DNA of 17,500 nt from Trachelipus rathkii (taxonomy: Eukaryota; Arthropoda; Malacostraca; Isopoda; Trachelipodidae): NCBI GenBank assembly GCA_015478945.1, contig JABUQX010124274.1, forward strand, positions 1 through 17,500, in the 5' to 3' direction. Below the pieces are notes generated by a model. The model saw only the letters and a list, made by a program, of their open reading frames with translations. It searched no databases and was not told where the DNA came from. Shown one piece after another: positions 1 through 10,200 of this stretch (position 1 is the stretch's first letter; each line of letters begins with the position of its first letter). The position numbers and the translations under genes are program-made.

Positions 1-1994
1 TACTTCTTCTGTCATTAGTTATGTTTTTGTGTATTTACATATAACACGCCTGGTTTTACTGATGGGTTGAGGTTGTTCAATTGAATCTTTCCTCTCCTTC
101 GAACACAGATGTTCGCTTCCCTCTATTTGACAACCTTCAAAAACAAAAGGCGATAATTTAATTGATTCATAAAAAATCTTACAACTCTCGGCGGCGCGAC
201 AACCTTGTGACGCTACGACGTGTGGAAGCTATGAATACCACCGATCCTTCCTGAGGCATTAGACGCCCGCAAAGGCATACAGAATTGTGGCATTTTTTCT
301 CTCTTTCACAACTCTCGATGATCTACTGACATTGTTCGATCAGCCTCAACCTCTTATCGTTTGAGGAAATCGTTTCTTCTAAGAATGATATTCTCGGATA
401 AGACTACCTAAGAAGAATTCCTTACCCATCCTCTCCATGAAAGGAAGAACTCGGGGTGAAGATATATTTAAATATTTTCTGTTTGCTACAAAAACAAATC
501 TACCACTCTCGAAACTGGTTTGATTATTATCTGGACATAGAGACGTGCCCGCACTTCTGGTAGAGTGGTCAGGAGAGAATGGATGTATATATAGAGACCT
601 TTTGCTCAATAAAATAGCAATGATCTTTCGTATTTCACGTGGACTTTTCCACCTGTATGTGTAAATTACAATAATTCCTTGTGAGTAAAAGTAACTGAAC
701 GTCATAGATATTAAGGAATGTTAGCTAAGAGTGAAATAGCCCATTCTCGGTAATAAACAAAAGACTCAGATCATACTCGTCTAGTGCTGTACTGTTAAAT
801 AATCGAAAGATCAATATATAAGATGGATGATGTTGAATTATATTAAGATTTTGTCAACTATATTAATAGGCTATACAGATTAGGTGGCATGAGCAGGCGA
901 CCATGTATTTATTGAATAGTTTTTGTATACAATGCTCACAGAAAAAATAAATATAGGTTTATTAAATGCAAGAGGAGGGATGAAATTTAGTAGTGGACTT
1001 CCACCTTCACTAGAATATACGCAGGGCAGATTATGTGGAGTGCATCGCAACTTCATCTCAATTTGGAAATGAGGTAGCGCTAGACGTCGGCAGCATATAA
1101 AATACATTATCAAACAATTAACGAGTGCTTATGGTAAATGGGGAGTTAATTTTTTGGATTGTGGGATGGCTATACGCTCTATAATGACTATTCAAGCATT
1201 CCACTAAGTCTTTGAGGTGCGCTGGGCGTTTACACTGATGGTCCTGCTCTCTCGTTCACCCTGTGTTCCAATGTATACTACCGTGAGACTGATCGGTCCT
1301 GCGAATAAGAGGTCTCCCCCCGACTCCTACCAGGTGAGCGATGTGTTATAGGTGGACAACTGCTTAATGAGTCTTATGGTGGTCGAGACAGCAATCTTCG
1401 ACTAATGCCGCCGCCACCTGCACCCCGTTCACTCTAGCACGAGCTTGCTGCTCGGCTGCTGAATTAAATTTGTGGTGTAAATGTTATGAGAATAATTTGA
1501 TTACAGTACGATTGGTGTAAAAAATGGTTTTGGTTATAATTGGATAAGGATAGGATTTGATAGATCCCGGTTGGTTAAATGGATGTATAGTGGTGAGTGT
1601 GTTGGGAATCACCGGCTGGGAGACCGAAAAAAAGTGATTGAGTCAGTAAAGGAATGCCTGGAGAGGGTAATGTGAGTTTGGCAGAGGTAGAAAGAAAGGT
1701 GCATAATAGGAGTGAGTGGCGGGGTTTGTGAGGGGGTATGGTTGTAGCCGAACTGGGCCAAGGGATGAACCACATATTGACGAGATGCCATAGTGAGGGT
1801 TCTGTCTGGTCCGCGTGAAGCTCTAGGGTGGGATTTTCCTGCTGCTGACGAGTTCTCAACTAAAAGGTATCGAAGAGGTGATGGTAAGGCTGGCTTTCTT
1901 TTCGAATGCTGCTTCATATTCTTCTCTACTTTTCTGTTTCCGTTGCATGTTAGGCACCTACCCCCAGTCTTGGAGAGAGAAGGTGGGTGATGAT
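1..1994. other. Non-coding stretch, mixed composition, no gene recognised
   Basis: This is the least AT-rich part of the left half, with GC-richer patches near 180-260, 1200-1460 and 1790-1990. The longest open frames (minus strand about 379-705, 1575-1859 and 1609-1917; plus strand 1793-1990) overlap each other and show no domain, repeat or motif I recognise. No tRNA- or rRNA-like structure was found. The 10-mer acaactctcg occurs twice (181 and 307), which may be chance. The stretch could be intergenic or intronic; an exon from a spliced gene cannot be excluded without transcript data. Confidence 0.6.
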
Positions 1995-2146
1995 ATAAAT
2001 ATTTGTATAATATTAATAATATATACCCTATATATATAGTTATATATATATAATATTGTTTTTATTATTATATATATATATATATATATAATATATATAT
2101 ATATATTATAATTATTTATATATATATATATATATATTTAATAATA

Positions 2147-2180
<34 letters not shown>
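1995..2180. repeat. (TA)n-rich microsatellite, left flank of the Tc1/mariner-like fragment
   Basis: An almost pure A/T tract dominated by alternating TA, with interruptions by short TTA and TAATA blocks. Its right edge is sharp: TA dinucleotides run straight into acagggtgag at 2181, which I read as the transposon end. Tc1/mariner elements insert at TA dinucleotides, so this flank is the expected target type. Confidence 0.9.
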
Positions 2181-2184
<4 letters not shown>

Positions 2185-2414
2185 GGTGAGTCGTGAGGAA
2201 TGGACCAAACTCCAGGAGTGGATTGTACACAGGATAATAATGTAAAAAACCTCATATGTTCTTATCCGATTTACATTTGCTCTTCATTTTATAGCGTAAT
2301 GACAATTAAACAGAATTTCATAGATTAACAATATTGTTATCATAGTGTTATTTTAATAAATTTTCGAAATTACCGCCATTAACCTCTAAACACTTTCGCC
2401 TTTGTCTACGAATC

Positions 2415-2494
2415 TTATAAACGTTCGAAAACAAATGACAATCGGATTGTACAAAACTTACTTATAAATGTTTGAAGCCAAATGACAATCAGAT
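2415..2494 (+). repeat. Imperfect tandem duplication in the transposon leader (period 47 bp)
   Basis: A 33-bp block at 2415-2447 recurs at 2462-2494 with five substitutions; both contain the core caaatgacaatc. Three of the five differences fall on the three CpG sites of the first copy, which read TG or CA in the second. Duplicated subterminal blocks in DNA transposons can be transposase-binding sites, but this function is only a possibility here. Confidence 0.75.
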
Positions 2495-2595
2495 CAGAAG
2501 ATATGATTAATTGTACCTATTGCTAATGTGTCAGTGTATTATGACAGTGATTACATGTTCGTTTTCGAGTGTGTGTACCATTAAAGTGTTACAAA

Positions 2596-3066
2596 ATGTC
2601 GAACACCTATTCACATCTTTAATATGCAAATATGTTGTTTATTTATTGTTTTTGCAACAATGGGAGTGCTACAGCTGCTGTTGAAAAATATCGTCAACGG
2701 TTTCCCCATCACAGACATCCTAATGAAAACATTTCTCAGAGTTTTCAACAAACTGTGAGAGACTGGAACGCTTCCCAGCGCTGATATAACATCCGAACGA
2801 GATATTCGCCAAGGTTTAGAAAAAATAGAAGATATTCTTGATCAGTAGAAGAATATTCAACGACCAGCTCACGAAGAATTGCAACTCAATTGGGCATTCC
2901 GCAAAGAAGAGTAATAAACACACTTCACGAGCAAAGCTTATACCCATACCATGCTCAGAGAGTGCGACACCTACAACCTGAGGATTATGATAAACGTATG
3001 GAATTTTGTAGGTGAATAAATAATAATAATCGTATTGTATCGCACATACTTTTACTCCATATGTAA
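2596..3066 (+). pseudogene. Tc1/mariner-like transposase relic with DUF4817-type N-terminus
   Basis: Transposases of this class bind the element ends through N-terminal helix-turn-helix domains and cut DNA with a C-terminal DDE/D catalytic domain. Read from ATG 2596, one frame shows a DUF4817-like helix-turn-helix around residues 5-60 (Y10, A11, N12, M13, L14, then AVEKYRQRFP at 28-37 and RHP at 40-42). A second HTH-like block follows at about 88-139, with TQLGIPQRRV at 97-106, HEQSLYPYH at 111-119, and an R-V-x-x-L-x-P-x-D-Y-x-x-R-M-x-F-C-R run ending at 139. In-frame stops occur at 2620 (TAA), 2782 (TGA), 2839 (TGA) and 3013 (TGA); the last sits where relatives usually have Trp after F-C-x. 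The frame closes at 3064 as TA repeats begin. Family members are usually about 350 residues, so the whole catalytic region is absent. No frameshift is needed to follow the homology, but the spacer between the two HTH blocks (residues 63-85) is poorly recognisable and could hide compensating indels. Recognition is by pattern memory, not a database search. Confidence 0.8.
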
Positions 3067-3071
3067 ATCGG

Positions 3072-3082
3072 TATATATATAT

Positions 3083-3123
<41 letters not shown>

Positions 3124-3166
3124 ATATATATATATATATTATATATATATATTAATATAATTAATA

Positions 3167-3214
<48 letters not shown>

Positions 3215-3275
3215 ATATTAATTATTATATATATTATATATCATGTGTAATATATACACATATATATATTTAATA
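3072..3275. repeat. (TA)n microsatellite, right flank of the Tc1/mariner-like fragment
   Basis: Alternating TA with short AATA and TTAA interruptions. It directly replaces the missing 3' part of the transposon at 3072. It contains a small mirror-like spacer with tgtgtaatatatacaca near 3244-3262. Confidence 0.9.
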
Positions 3276-4380
3276 TAAAAGATAAGGAGACTTACTTCAA
3301 GATGACAGAAATAACACTTACGTGCTGGATATATGATATAGATATAATATAATAATAATTCAATAAACTCTGTCAAAACGATAAATGACGCCATTAGTGC
3401 AAATTAGTATACAATACTTATTTTCTAAATCCTAGTATATACTAAACCAAAATTCCTTTGAACCATATCTAGTGTTTATACAGAGGGTTAAAATTAATTT
3501 AACAGGATGTAGTATTAACGTTGATGAAAATGTTGCTAAATAATAAATGAGTCAGAAAATATTATCACTATTGACTCAATATATAAATACCCAAAATGAT
3601 AATCACTAAAAAATCAGAACACCTAATACAAATTACTCCATTATCTTTATTTTGCAGATTTATCGTATAATGACTTATTATAATATATATATATAGAATA
3701 TCTACATGAACTTCATTGTATTTTGGCTTCTATAGCAGCGATGAAGAGTCTTGTTCAGAGGTGTCTCAAAAGATACATATATCTATTCATGTATGGGACT
3801 ACGTGACAGAATGATTTTTCCTCAGAAGAGCCTAGAAATCTGAATAGAGCGTATGGTTAATTCAGGAATAAACAGAATCTGCCTGGTGTGTACCAAACTG
3901 TGTTGGAGTTGTATGGATAACGTTTACCATAATCTCGTAGAAAGTGGTATTCTTCAAGTTTATAAGTGCATCGTCATGAACTAAAAAGCTCATAAGAATC
4001 CAAATTGTGTGCAATTAGGACTCTTATAGTCTAAGACAATAATATAACGCCCGTAAACCAATCAATCGGTAAGTGTGATAGCTAGATAGAGTAGTGGTTT
4101 TATTCAAGAATATGGTATTAGGAGATTATACTTCTATTTACAACGAATATAGAAGTAAACTAACTCTCCCCTGAAAGAATAAGTAAGTTTATCTCTGTTA
4201 TTAAAAAGCATTAATTGAGAATTTCATAATTTATGAAACATTAACTTAAAATATATATAATACTTTATTATTTTCCATTTTCTAAGTGGGTGGAGGCTTG
4301 GGAAAGAAGGTTGGTGGGTAGTATGTCAAAAAATGAGTTTAGGTGTCTAAGCGTCTGTACTCTTGTGTAAATATAACGGA
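3276..4380. other. Non-coding stretch, no gene recognised
   Basis: AT-rich but not simple sequence, with no open frame of interest on either strand. Small structures only: the 12-bp palindrome tagtatatacta near 3434, a hairpin at 3999-4020 (AATTG stem, TGTG loop, extended by TCC/GGA past one A-A mismatch), and a G-rich patch at 4288-4318. No repeat family recognised. Confidence 0.6.
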
Positions 4381-4480
4381 TTAATATATTATATATATAA
4401 CTATATATATATATATAATATATATTATATTATATATATTATATATATTATATATAATATATTAAAATAAATAATATAAA
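4381..4480. repeat. (TA)n/(ATATT)n simple repeat
   Basis: Near-pure A/T tract of alternating TA with frequent single-base insertions (TATATTATATA pattern). A short non-repeat spacer at about 4481-4525 separates it from the next TA array. Confidence 0.88.
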
Positions 4481-4525
4481 GACGGATATTAGATCCAACC
4501 TTACCCTGTTAATCTTATGTTAATG

Positions 4526-4530
4526 ATATT

Positions 4531-4573
<43 letters not shown>

Positions 4574-4665
4574 TATATATATATATAAATATAATATATA
4601 TATATATAATTATATATTATATATATATATATTAATATATATATATATTATTAATATTATAATAT
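4526..4665. repeat. (TA)n microsatellite, left flank of the hAT-like end
   Basis: Alternating TA with TTAA and AATA interruptions, ending where the hAT-like end begins at about 4666. Confidence 0.9.
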
Positions 4666-4821
4666 GAAGTCTGTGTTTCAAAACTCTAAAATAACTTAAA
4701 CTACCGCCTATCCGCATCTCAATCTCAGCGGATAGTGGACTTTAAAACTATCCGCATCCGCATATCCGCCATCCGCATCCGCGTATAATGAAAAATGATG
4801 CGGATATGCGCTACACCTCTA
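4666..4821 (-). mobile_element. hAT-like DNA transposon terminus or short non-autonomous copy
   Basis: The right edge, read on the minus strand, is tagaggtgtagcgcatatcc, matching the common hAT terminal form YAGAGGTG. Inside are six ATCCGC hexamers on the plus strand (4710, 4750, 4756, 4764, 4771, 4777) and two on the minus strand (4728-4733, 4800-4805). hAT elements typically carry clustered short subterminal repeats bound by the transposase, so this density supports the call. An inverted repeat CTATCCGC/GCGGATAG (4708-4715 and 4728-4735) lies at the inner side. No transposase is present and the opposite terminus and 8-bp target duplication are not identifiable because TA arrays abut both sides. 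It is therefore either one end of a longer element or a small derivative. Confidence 0.6.
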
Positions 4822-4965
4822 ATATATATATATAATATATATTATATTTATATATTATATATTATATTATTATATATATAATACCTTAATTATATATTAT
4901 TATATATACTAATATATTTATAATATATTATATTAGTAATATTAATTTATATATAATAGAATGTA
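4822..4965. repeat. (TA)n/(TATAT)n simple repeat, right flank of the hAT-like end
   Basis: A/T-only tract of TA, TTA and AATA mixtures beginning directly after the hAT-like terminus. Confidence 0.85.
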
Positions 4966-5480
4966 TATGTAATAATTGTTTAAGAACTGATTTTTTATTT
5001 AATTATTAAATTAGCCCCCAAAAACTCTAAATAAAGCTTAAGGAAATGTAAATAAAATTATAATCTCAAAAACTGAAAAACAAAATCCGTTCAGAAAATT
5101 GAATGCAATAAAAAAACCTATTAAAATATTGACTCTTTGGGATTTTGTTCAAATATTATTCTCTAAATGCGACCTTTGTTATGTATCATATTTGGACAAC
5201 CTTTACAACGAATACCGAACTTTCGTCGCTTTGGTTCCCATTTTAGGTTTCCTTTGACACGCGATAGGAGGAGAGGCAGCCAGCCATAAAATAATAGGTG
5301 ACTTACTATTCTAATAAATATAATACTTATTATATTCCTTTAAGTATTTATTATATGTTAAATATATTTATTTGAGTTAGTTTCTCACTGATTGTAAACT
5401 TTGATTCTTCCTGTTACATCAATGAGTTTATGTTTATTTATCATTAATAGAATATGGAATATTTATGATATTTATATTTT
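4966..5480. other. Non-coding stretch, no gene recognised
   Basis: A-rich sequence (about 5000-5160) followed by a less AT-rich patch around 5165-5290. A stretch starting aaaactctaaataaag at 5021 resembles the start of the hAT-like segment at 4680 over about 22 bp, but the sequence is AT-rich and the match may be chance. No open frame of note. Confidence 0.55.
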
Positions 5481-6182
<702 letters not shown>

Positions 6183-6690
6183 TCGCGGCATAATGGTAAG
6201 TAATTTTGATTCATTTATCGTACTTATTTGAACTATGGTTCTTCTACGAATTATCTTTCACATTTCGATCCTTAGGAGGAAATTTTTTCAACCTGAGCAT
6301 CAGACACCACTTACAATTTACTTAATTCAATTACATATACATATATATCCTCCAACTAAAAACATTAACATACATACATATTTATACTCAAAAATCATGT
6401 CAGTTCTTAATCAATACAATGACCCTTTCATCATTCATTCATTTAATAATGTAATTGGTGTGTAATGGTTCTATATCATGTCGAGTACTCATCACGCATA
6501 CGAATGATCAAATAGCAGATAACTTTAACTTTTTAGTAAGTAAATTATTACTTAAATTTATTGCAGATTATGTATTATTATTATTTCCATAATTATCTAT
6601 GAATTCGTTTTTTGTCAGGAGCACCCGATCTCTCACGAAGTATTATGGCAGTTGGATGGTGAAATCAATATAATGGGGAAAGTATGGGAA
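6183..6690. other. Non-coding stretch, no gene recognised
   Basis: AT-rich unique sequence. The open frame 6235-6465 on the plus strand (76 codons) has no recognisable motif and a composition expected from A/T-rich DNA. Confidence 0.55.
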
Positions 6691-7610
6691 TTTTACGAAT
6701 TAAAAAAAGGGAAAATGTGCGAGATAATAACAATATGAAATATGGAAGAGATGTAAATACTGGCGACCACTGATGTTCCTTCTCTTACGTTTATTTTGGA
6801 TGCGTCTGTGAAGGGGATAGTGATAGATCGTTGGATGAATAGACATGAAATCAAAACAAGCTGAAAAAATAGATAGTGATAAGTTTTGAGTATGGTTTGA
6901 TCAGTATAAATGTTCATGGTCACTCGCGCCCTTTTGTGAAATCAGGCGGTAAATGGATCTGAGCACGTGATAAATTATATGATGTGTAAGATATATGTGA
7001 TGAATTATGGAGAAGAATGAGAAGAAAACGAGAGGGATGAGAGAGAGGATAGGAAGAAGAGGATTAGATATATACGTGTGAAAGAAGAGTAAAGAAAACG
7101 AGGCAGAGCGTACGAAGGTAGAGCAGTAGGTATGAGGGAGGAGAGAGAGGGGAGTAACTGAGAGAGAGGAGATGATGTAAGAGAGGAGACGAGGAGACGA
7201 TGAGCGAGGTAGAGGAGAGGACGAGGCAGAGATGAGTAGCCATGCACCGACGACAGGATGGAGCTTTGAGAGAGAAGAGAGAGTATATCTGCACTTACGG
7301 CGTATACAAATTATAAGGACAGAGGTTAAACGATTTCTGGTATAAAAATATTGATATATTCGAATAATTAGAGGAAAGATACATAATTTGTGAAAGGAAA
7401 GGATCCACAAGAAGAAAGTAACAAACTCTATAAAGCACTATGGAGAACAATTGTGAAAGATACAGAAGACAACAGAGAGGAACTTCGAATAGGAAACATC
7501 GAACAATATCGCATAAATATACATTTTTGTTATATTAAATTAAAGCTTAGCATAAGAAACGACAGGCGAAGGAAGTCTATCATCGAGGCCAGGACAAATC
7601 ATCAATAACA
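6690..7610 (+). repeat. Purine-rich (GA-dominated) low-complexity region
   Basis: The plus strand is dominated by A and G, most strongly at about 7000-7290, where GAGA, GAGGA and AAGA words dominate; in 7141-7200 only 8 of 60 bases are pyrimidines. It looks like a degraded (GA)n-type tract. Read in reverse it gives several overlapping Leu/Ser-rich open frames (longest 6901-7410, 169 codons), which are products of the CT-rich strand and not credible genes. The plus-strand open frame at 7390-7608 starts only with GTG and lacks any Met. Confidence 0.8.
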
Positions 7611-8280
7611 TATTATTAATAGATATATATACACTCTCTTTTAGACCCGAACTTATCTGGATCTGTTCTTGTTTAACCAATAAGGAGAGAGTAGTAGAGA
7701 TTAGATATGAGAGAGGACGACTTTACTGGGTCTCCGTGTTAACTGGGCTTTGACGGAGGACGCAGCGGCACAGTTTGAGATATTATATTGAGATGAGATG
7801 CTATGTATGTATGAGACGAGTTCCGAGGCGAGAGATGTAGATTGTGCAGATGAGAGATGTATGACGTAGAGTAGAGACCGTCAGAGTAATTGCAGTAGTA
7901 GGAGTTAGGGTACACACTTAAAAATGATCACGAATGTATGCCACTCCTCTTCCGGCATAGCTCAGGCATGTTGTTTATACTGACACGGTTGATACGTAGC
8001 TCGTTTCTACAGGGCGCCTAGTCTCACGACGTCCCATATATACAAGTGCACAGACACTGAAAATTTTAGTATCCTCTAATTTATGCAGTTTGTTCAACTG
8101 AGACGGTTTTTGAGGGCTATTTGGTGTACGCTTTGGAGATGCGGGCTAAATGACTTTATCATATTTCTCTCTGTCTCTACACTGAGTGCTGCGCTTTTTT
8201 TTAACCTGCAACTACAAGTTGCGAACTTCTCATCCAGTATAACTGTATAAATATAGAGATATAATTTAAAGTAGTTATTA
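7611..8280. other. Non-coding stretch, no gene recognised
   Basis: Mixed composition: still purine-leaning to about 7900, then balanced. One minus-strand open frame (8094-8294, 66 codons) shows no known motif. No RNA gene seen. Confidence 0.55.
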
Positions 8281-8345
8281 ATTTTTGTTTTCATTATTAT
8301 TTATTATTATTATTATTATTATTTATTTATTATTATTATATAATT
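8281..8345. repeat. Short interrupted (TTA)n microsatellite
   Basis: TTA trinucleotides with a few TTTA interruptions at about 8294-8340, at the left edge of a long T-rich region. Confidence 0.85.
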
Positions 8346-10200
8346 ATTCTTAATTTATTTTATTCGTATTATATCTATTATTATTATTTAATTTATATTA
8401 TTATTTATTAATTTTCATCTATTATCTTATTTCATTTAGTAGTAGTTACAAGTTCAGTAAGTTTATGATTAAGTAGTACAGTTACAGTTAAGTAGTTTTA
8501 GTCAGTTATAAGTTCTCTCATCATTTTAATTGTTTTATATTTATTTTCTATATAATTTGTGTTGGCTTGTTTATTTTTTATGATTCTTATGATTTTTTAT
8601 GTAATTAATTTAATATAATCTATTCACTTAATCATTTATTTACTTCTTATAATTATCCTTTACTTATTACATTATATAACATTCTTTATATATTTTTTCT
8701 TTACTTATTATTATTACTTCCTTCTTCTTCCTTATTCTTACTTTTTTACTTATATTAATTTCTACTTTCTTTCTAATTTTTATATATCTTTAACCTTATT
8801 ATTTATACTTTACTTCTTATGTGAATATTGGATTATCTACCCTCTTCTTTTCTTATATCTTTTTTTATTTTACTTTTTCATTACTTTATTATTTATTTTT
8901 TTCTTCATTATTATTCTTATCTTTATTTATTATCTTGGAGGGTTATACTTCTTATATTTATCTTACTTTTTTTATAACTCTAATTTATTCTTACTTACTT
9001 TAATTAATCTTATATATATTATTTATCATTACTTTTTCAGTATTACTTAGGTCGCACTCCTATTATTCTTCTTACTTGTTCCTCGTTCTTCATGATTTTA
9101 GCATCTGTAGTTTATAATTTATCTCATTAAAACTATCGACTCTTTTTTTTATTCTTTTTTATTAAGGTTGATACACCTGAAGTGCTGGTTTATCTGTTTC
9201 ATTGGGCCTTATATAACACTTTCTCATTAGTTTGTTATTTTGTCGGGTTATCATTGTTCTAGAGGAACATTTGGGGATACCATCTTAGTTAGAGTACTAA
9301 ATATAAATTGGTACGTTACCTAATAAAGATTTATATTTATATATAATTACATTTTCGAAAACCATATAGGAGAGTGTTATAGAATCATTAATCATTAATT
9401 ATTTTAACTTAATTTCTCCCTTATTTCGTTCATTTGGGAATTGTTAATTATAAGAGAATACGGGTGATCTCTGTATTCGTTGTCTCTCTTAATGGAAGGT
9501 TTTATCCTGGAATGGGTTCTTCTTGCGTTGATTGTGTGTCTTGTGAATTTACATGTTATATAATTCTTTTATTTATCTATCTTATAATAAGTTTATATTT
9601 GTTCATTTCTTCTTATTTTTACAATTATTATTTTAGTTTATACATTTTTTTTGAATTGTTCTGGCTCCTTCGTTTACTTCTTAAATCATCTTTATTTACA
9701 TTTGCATAAGTCTTATACAATATTCTCTCTTTATATTTAGTTTTATTTTATTCTTCTTCTTGATTTTCTCAGTTTTATATATGTATGTACATATATTTTA
9801 GCTTTAATTTATTTTTTAATTCATCTTACTCTATCATACTACGCACTCTCTCACACATATCATCTCCATCTCACACACCACGTACTACTATTATATTTAA
9901 TTAATTTTTACTTATATTTATACTTTATTATTAATTATTTAATTCTTTATCTTATTTATTAATATCTTATTCTTTATATTTAATTCTTTTTATCTTCTTT
10001 TATCTGTCTTTCTGAAGAAGCTTCCAGTTTTCTTCTTTTTAATCCATTTCAGGCATTATCATTATATATATATTTTCTAATTCTTTGAAATTAGTCACAC
10101 TATTATTCTTTTTTCTTCTATTATTATCTACTTCTTCTCTTCTTTTTTTTTTTTATTTTATATTTATTAGGTATTATTATATAATTATGAAGACTTGGAG
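8346..10200 (+). repeat. T/pyrimidine-rich degenerate simple sequence
   Basis: Nearly 1.9 kb in which the plus strand is strongly T-rich and G-poor: in 8821-8880 there are 35 T, 11 A, 10 C and 4 G. Words such as TTAC, TTCTTA, TTATT and CTTCTT recur without strict period (cryptic simple sequence). A small cluster of AGTTAC/AGTTA-like words occurs at 8437-8516 and a CACA/CTCT-rich patch at about 9840-9890. Plus-strand open frames (8821-9003, 9434-9709) are Leu/Phe/Tyr/Ser-rich only because of the T-rich composition. Confidence 0.75.

Larger units (their letters stand above)
2181..3071 (+). mobile_element. Decayed Tc1/mariner-like DNA transposon, 3' truncated
   Basis: The element starts with acagggtgagtcgtgagg directly after a TA array. 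It has about 415 bp of non-coding leader, then a transposase relic (2596-3066) in the same orientation. The right end is lost: the coding frame runs into a (TA)n array at 3072 before the catalytic half. No inverted copy of the left end was seen elsewhere in the window, so the matching terminal repeat is missing. Assignment rests on the transposase N-terminal half and the TA context. The exact subgroup of Tc1/mariner is not resolved. It cannot move autonomously. Confidence 0.75.

Noticed and set aside
1575..1990. Three overlapping open frames (two minus, one plus)
   Set aside because: Short, mutually overlapping, no motif, with composition following the G-rich plus strand.
6901..7410. Longest open frame of the window, 169 codons on the minus strand
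   Set aside because: It is Leu/Ser/Pro-rich because it reads the CT-rich strand of a GA-rich low-complexity tract. Two other frames overlap it with the same composition, and no domain is visible.
7390..7608. Plus-strand open frame with a charged, protein-like look
   Set aside because: It begins with GTG, contains no Met codon, lies in purine-rich DNA that naturally gives Lys/Glu/Arg, and matches no family I recognise.
9840..9890. CACA/CTCT-rich patch as a possible functional element
   Set aside because: Short dinucleotide-like composition only; no structure beyond simple sequence.
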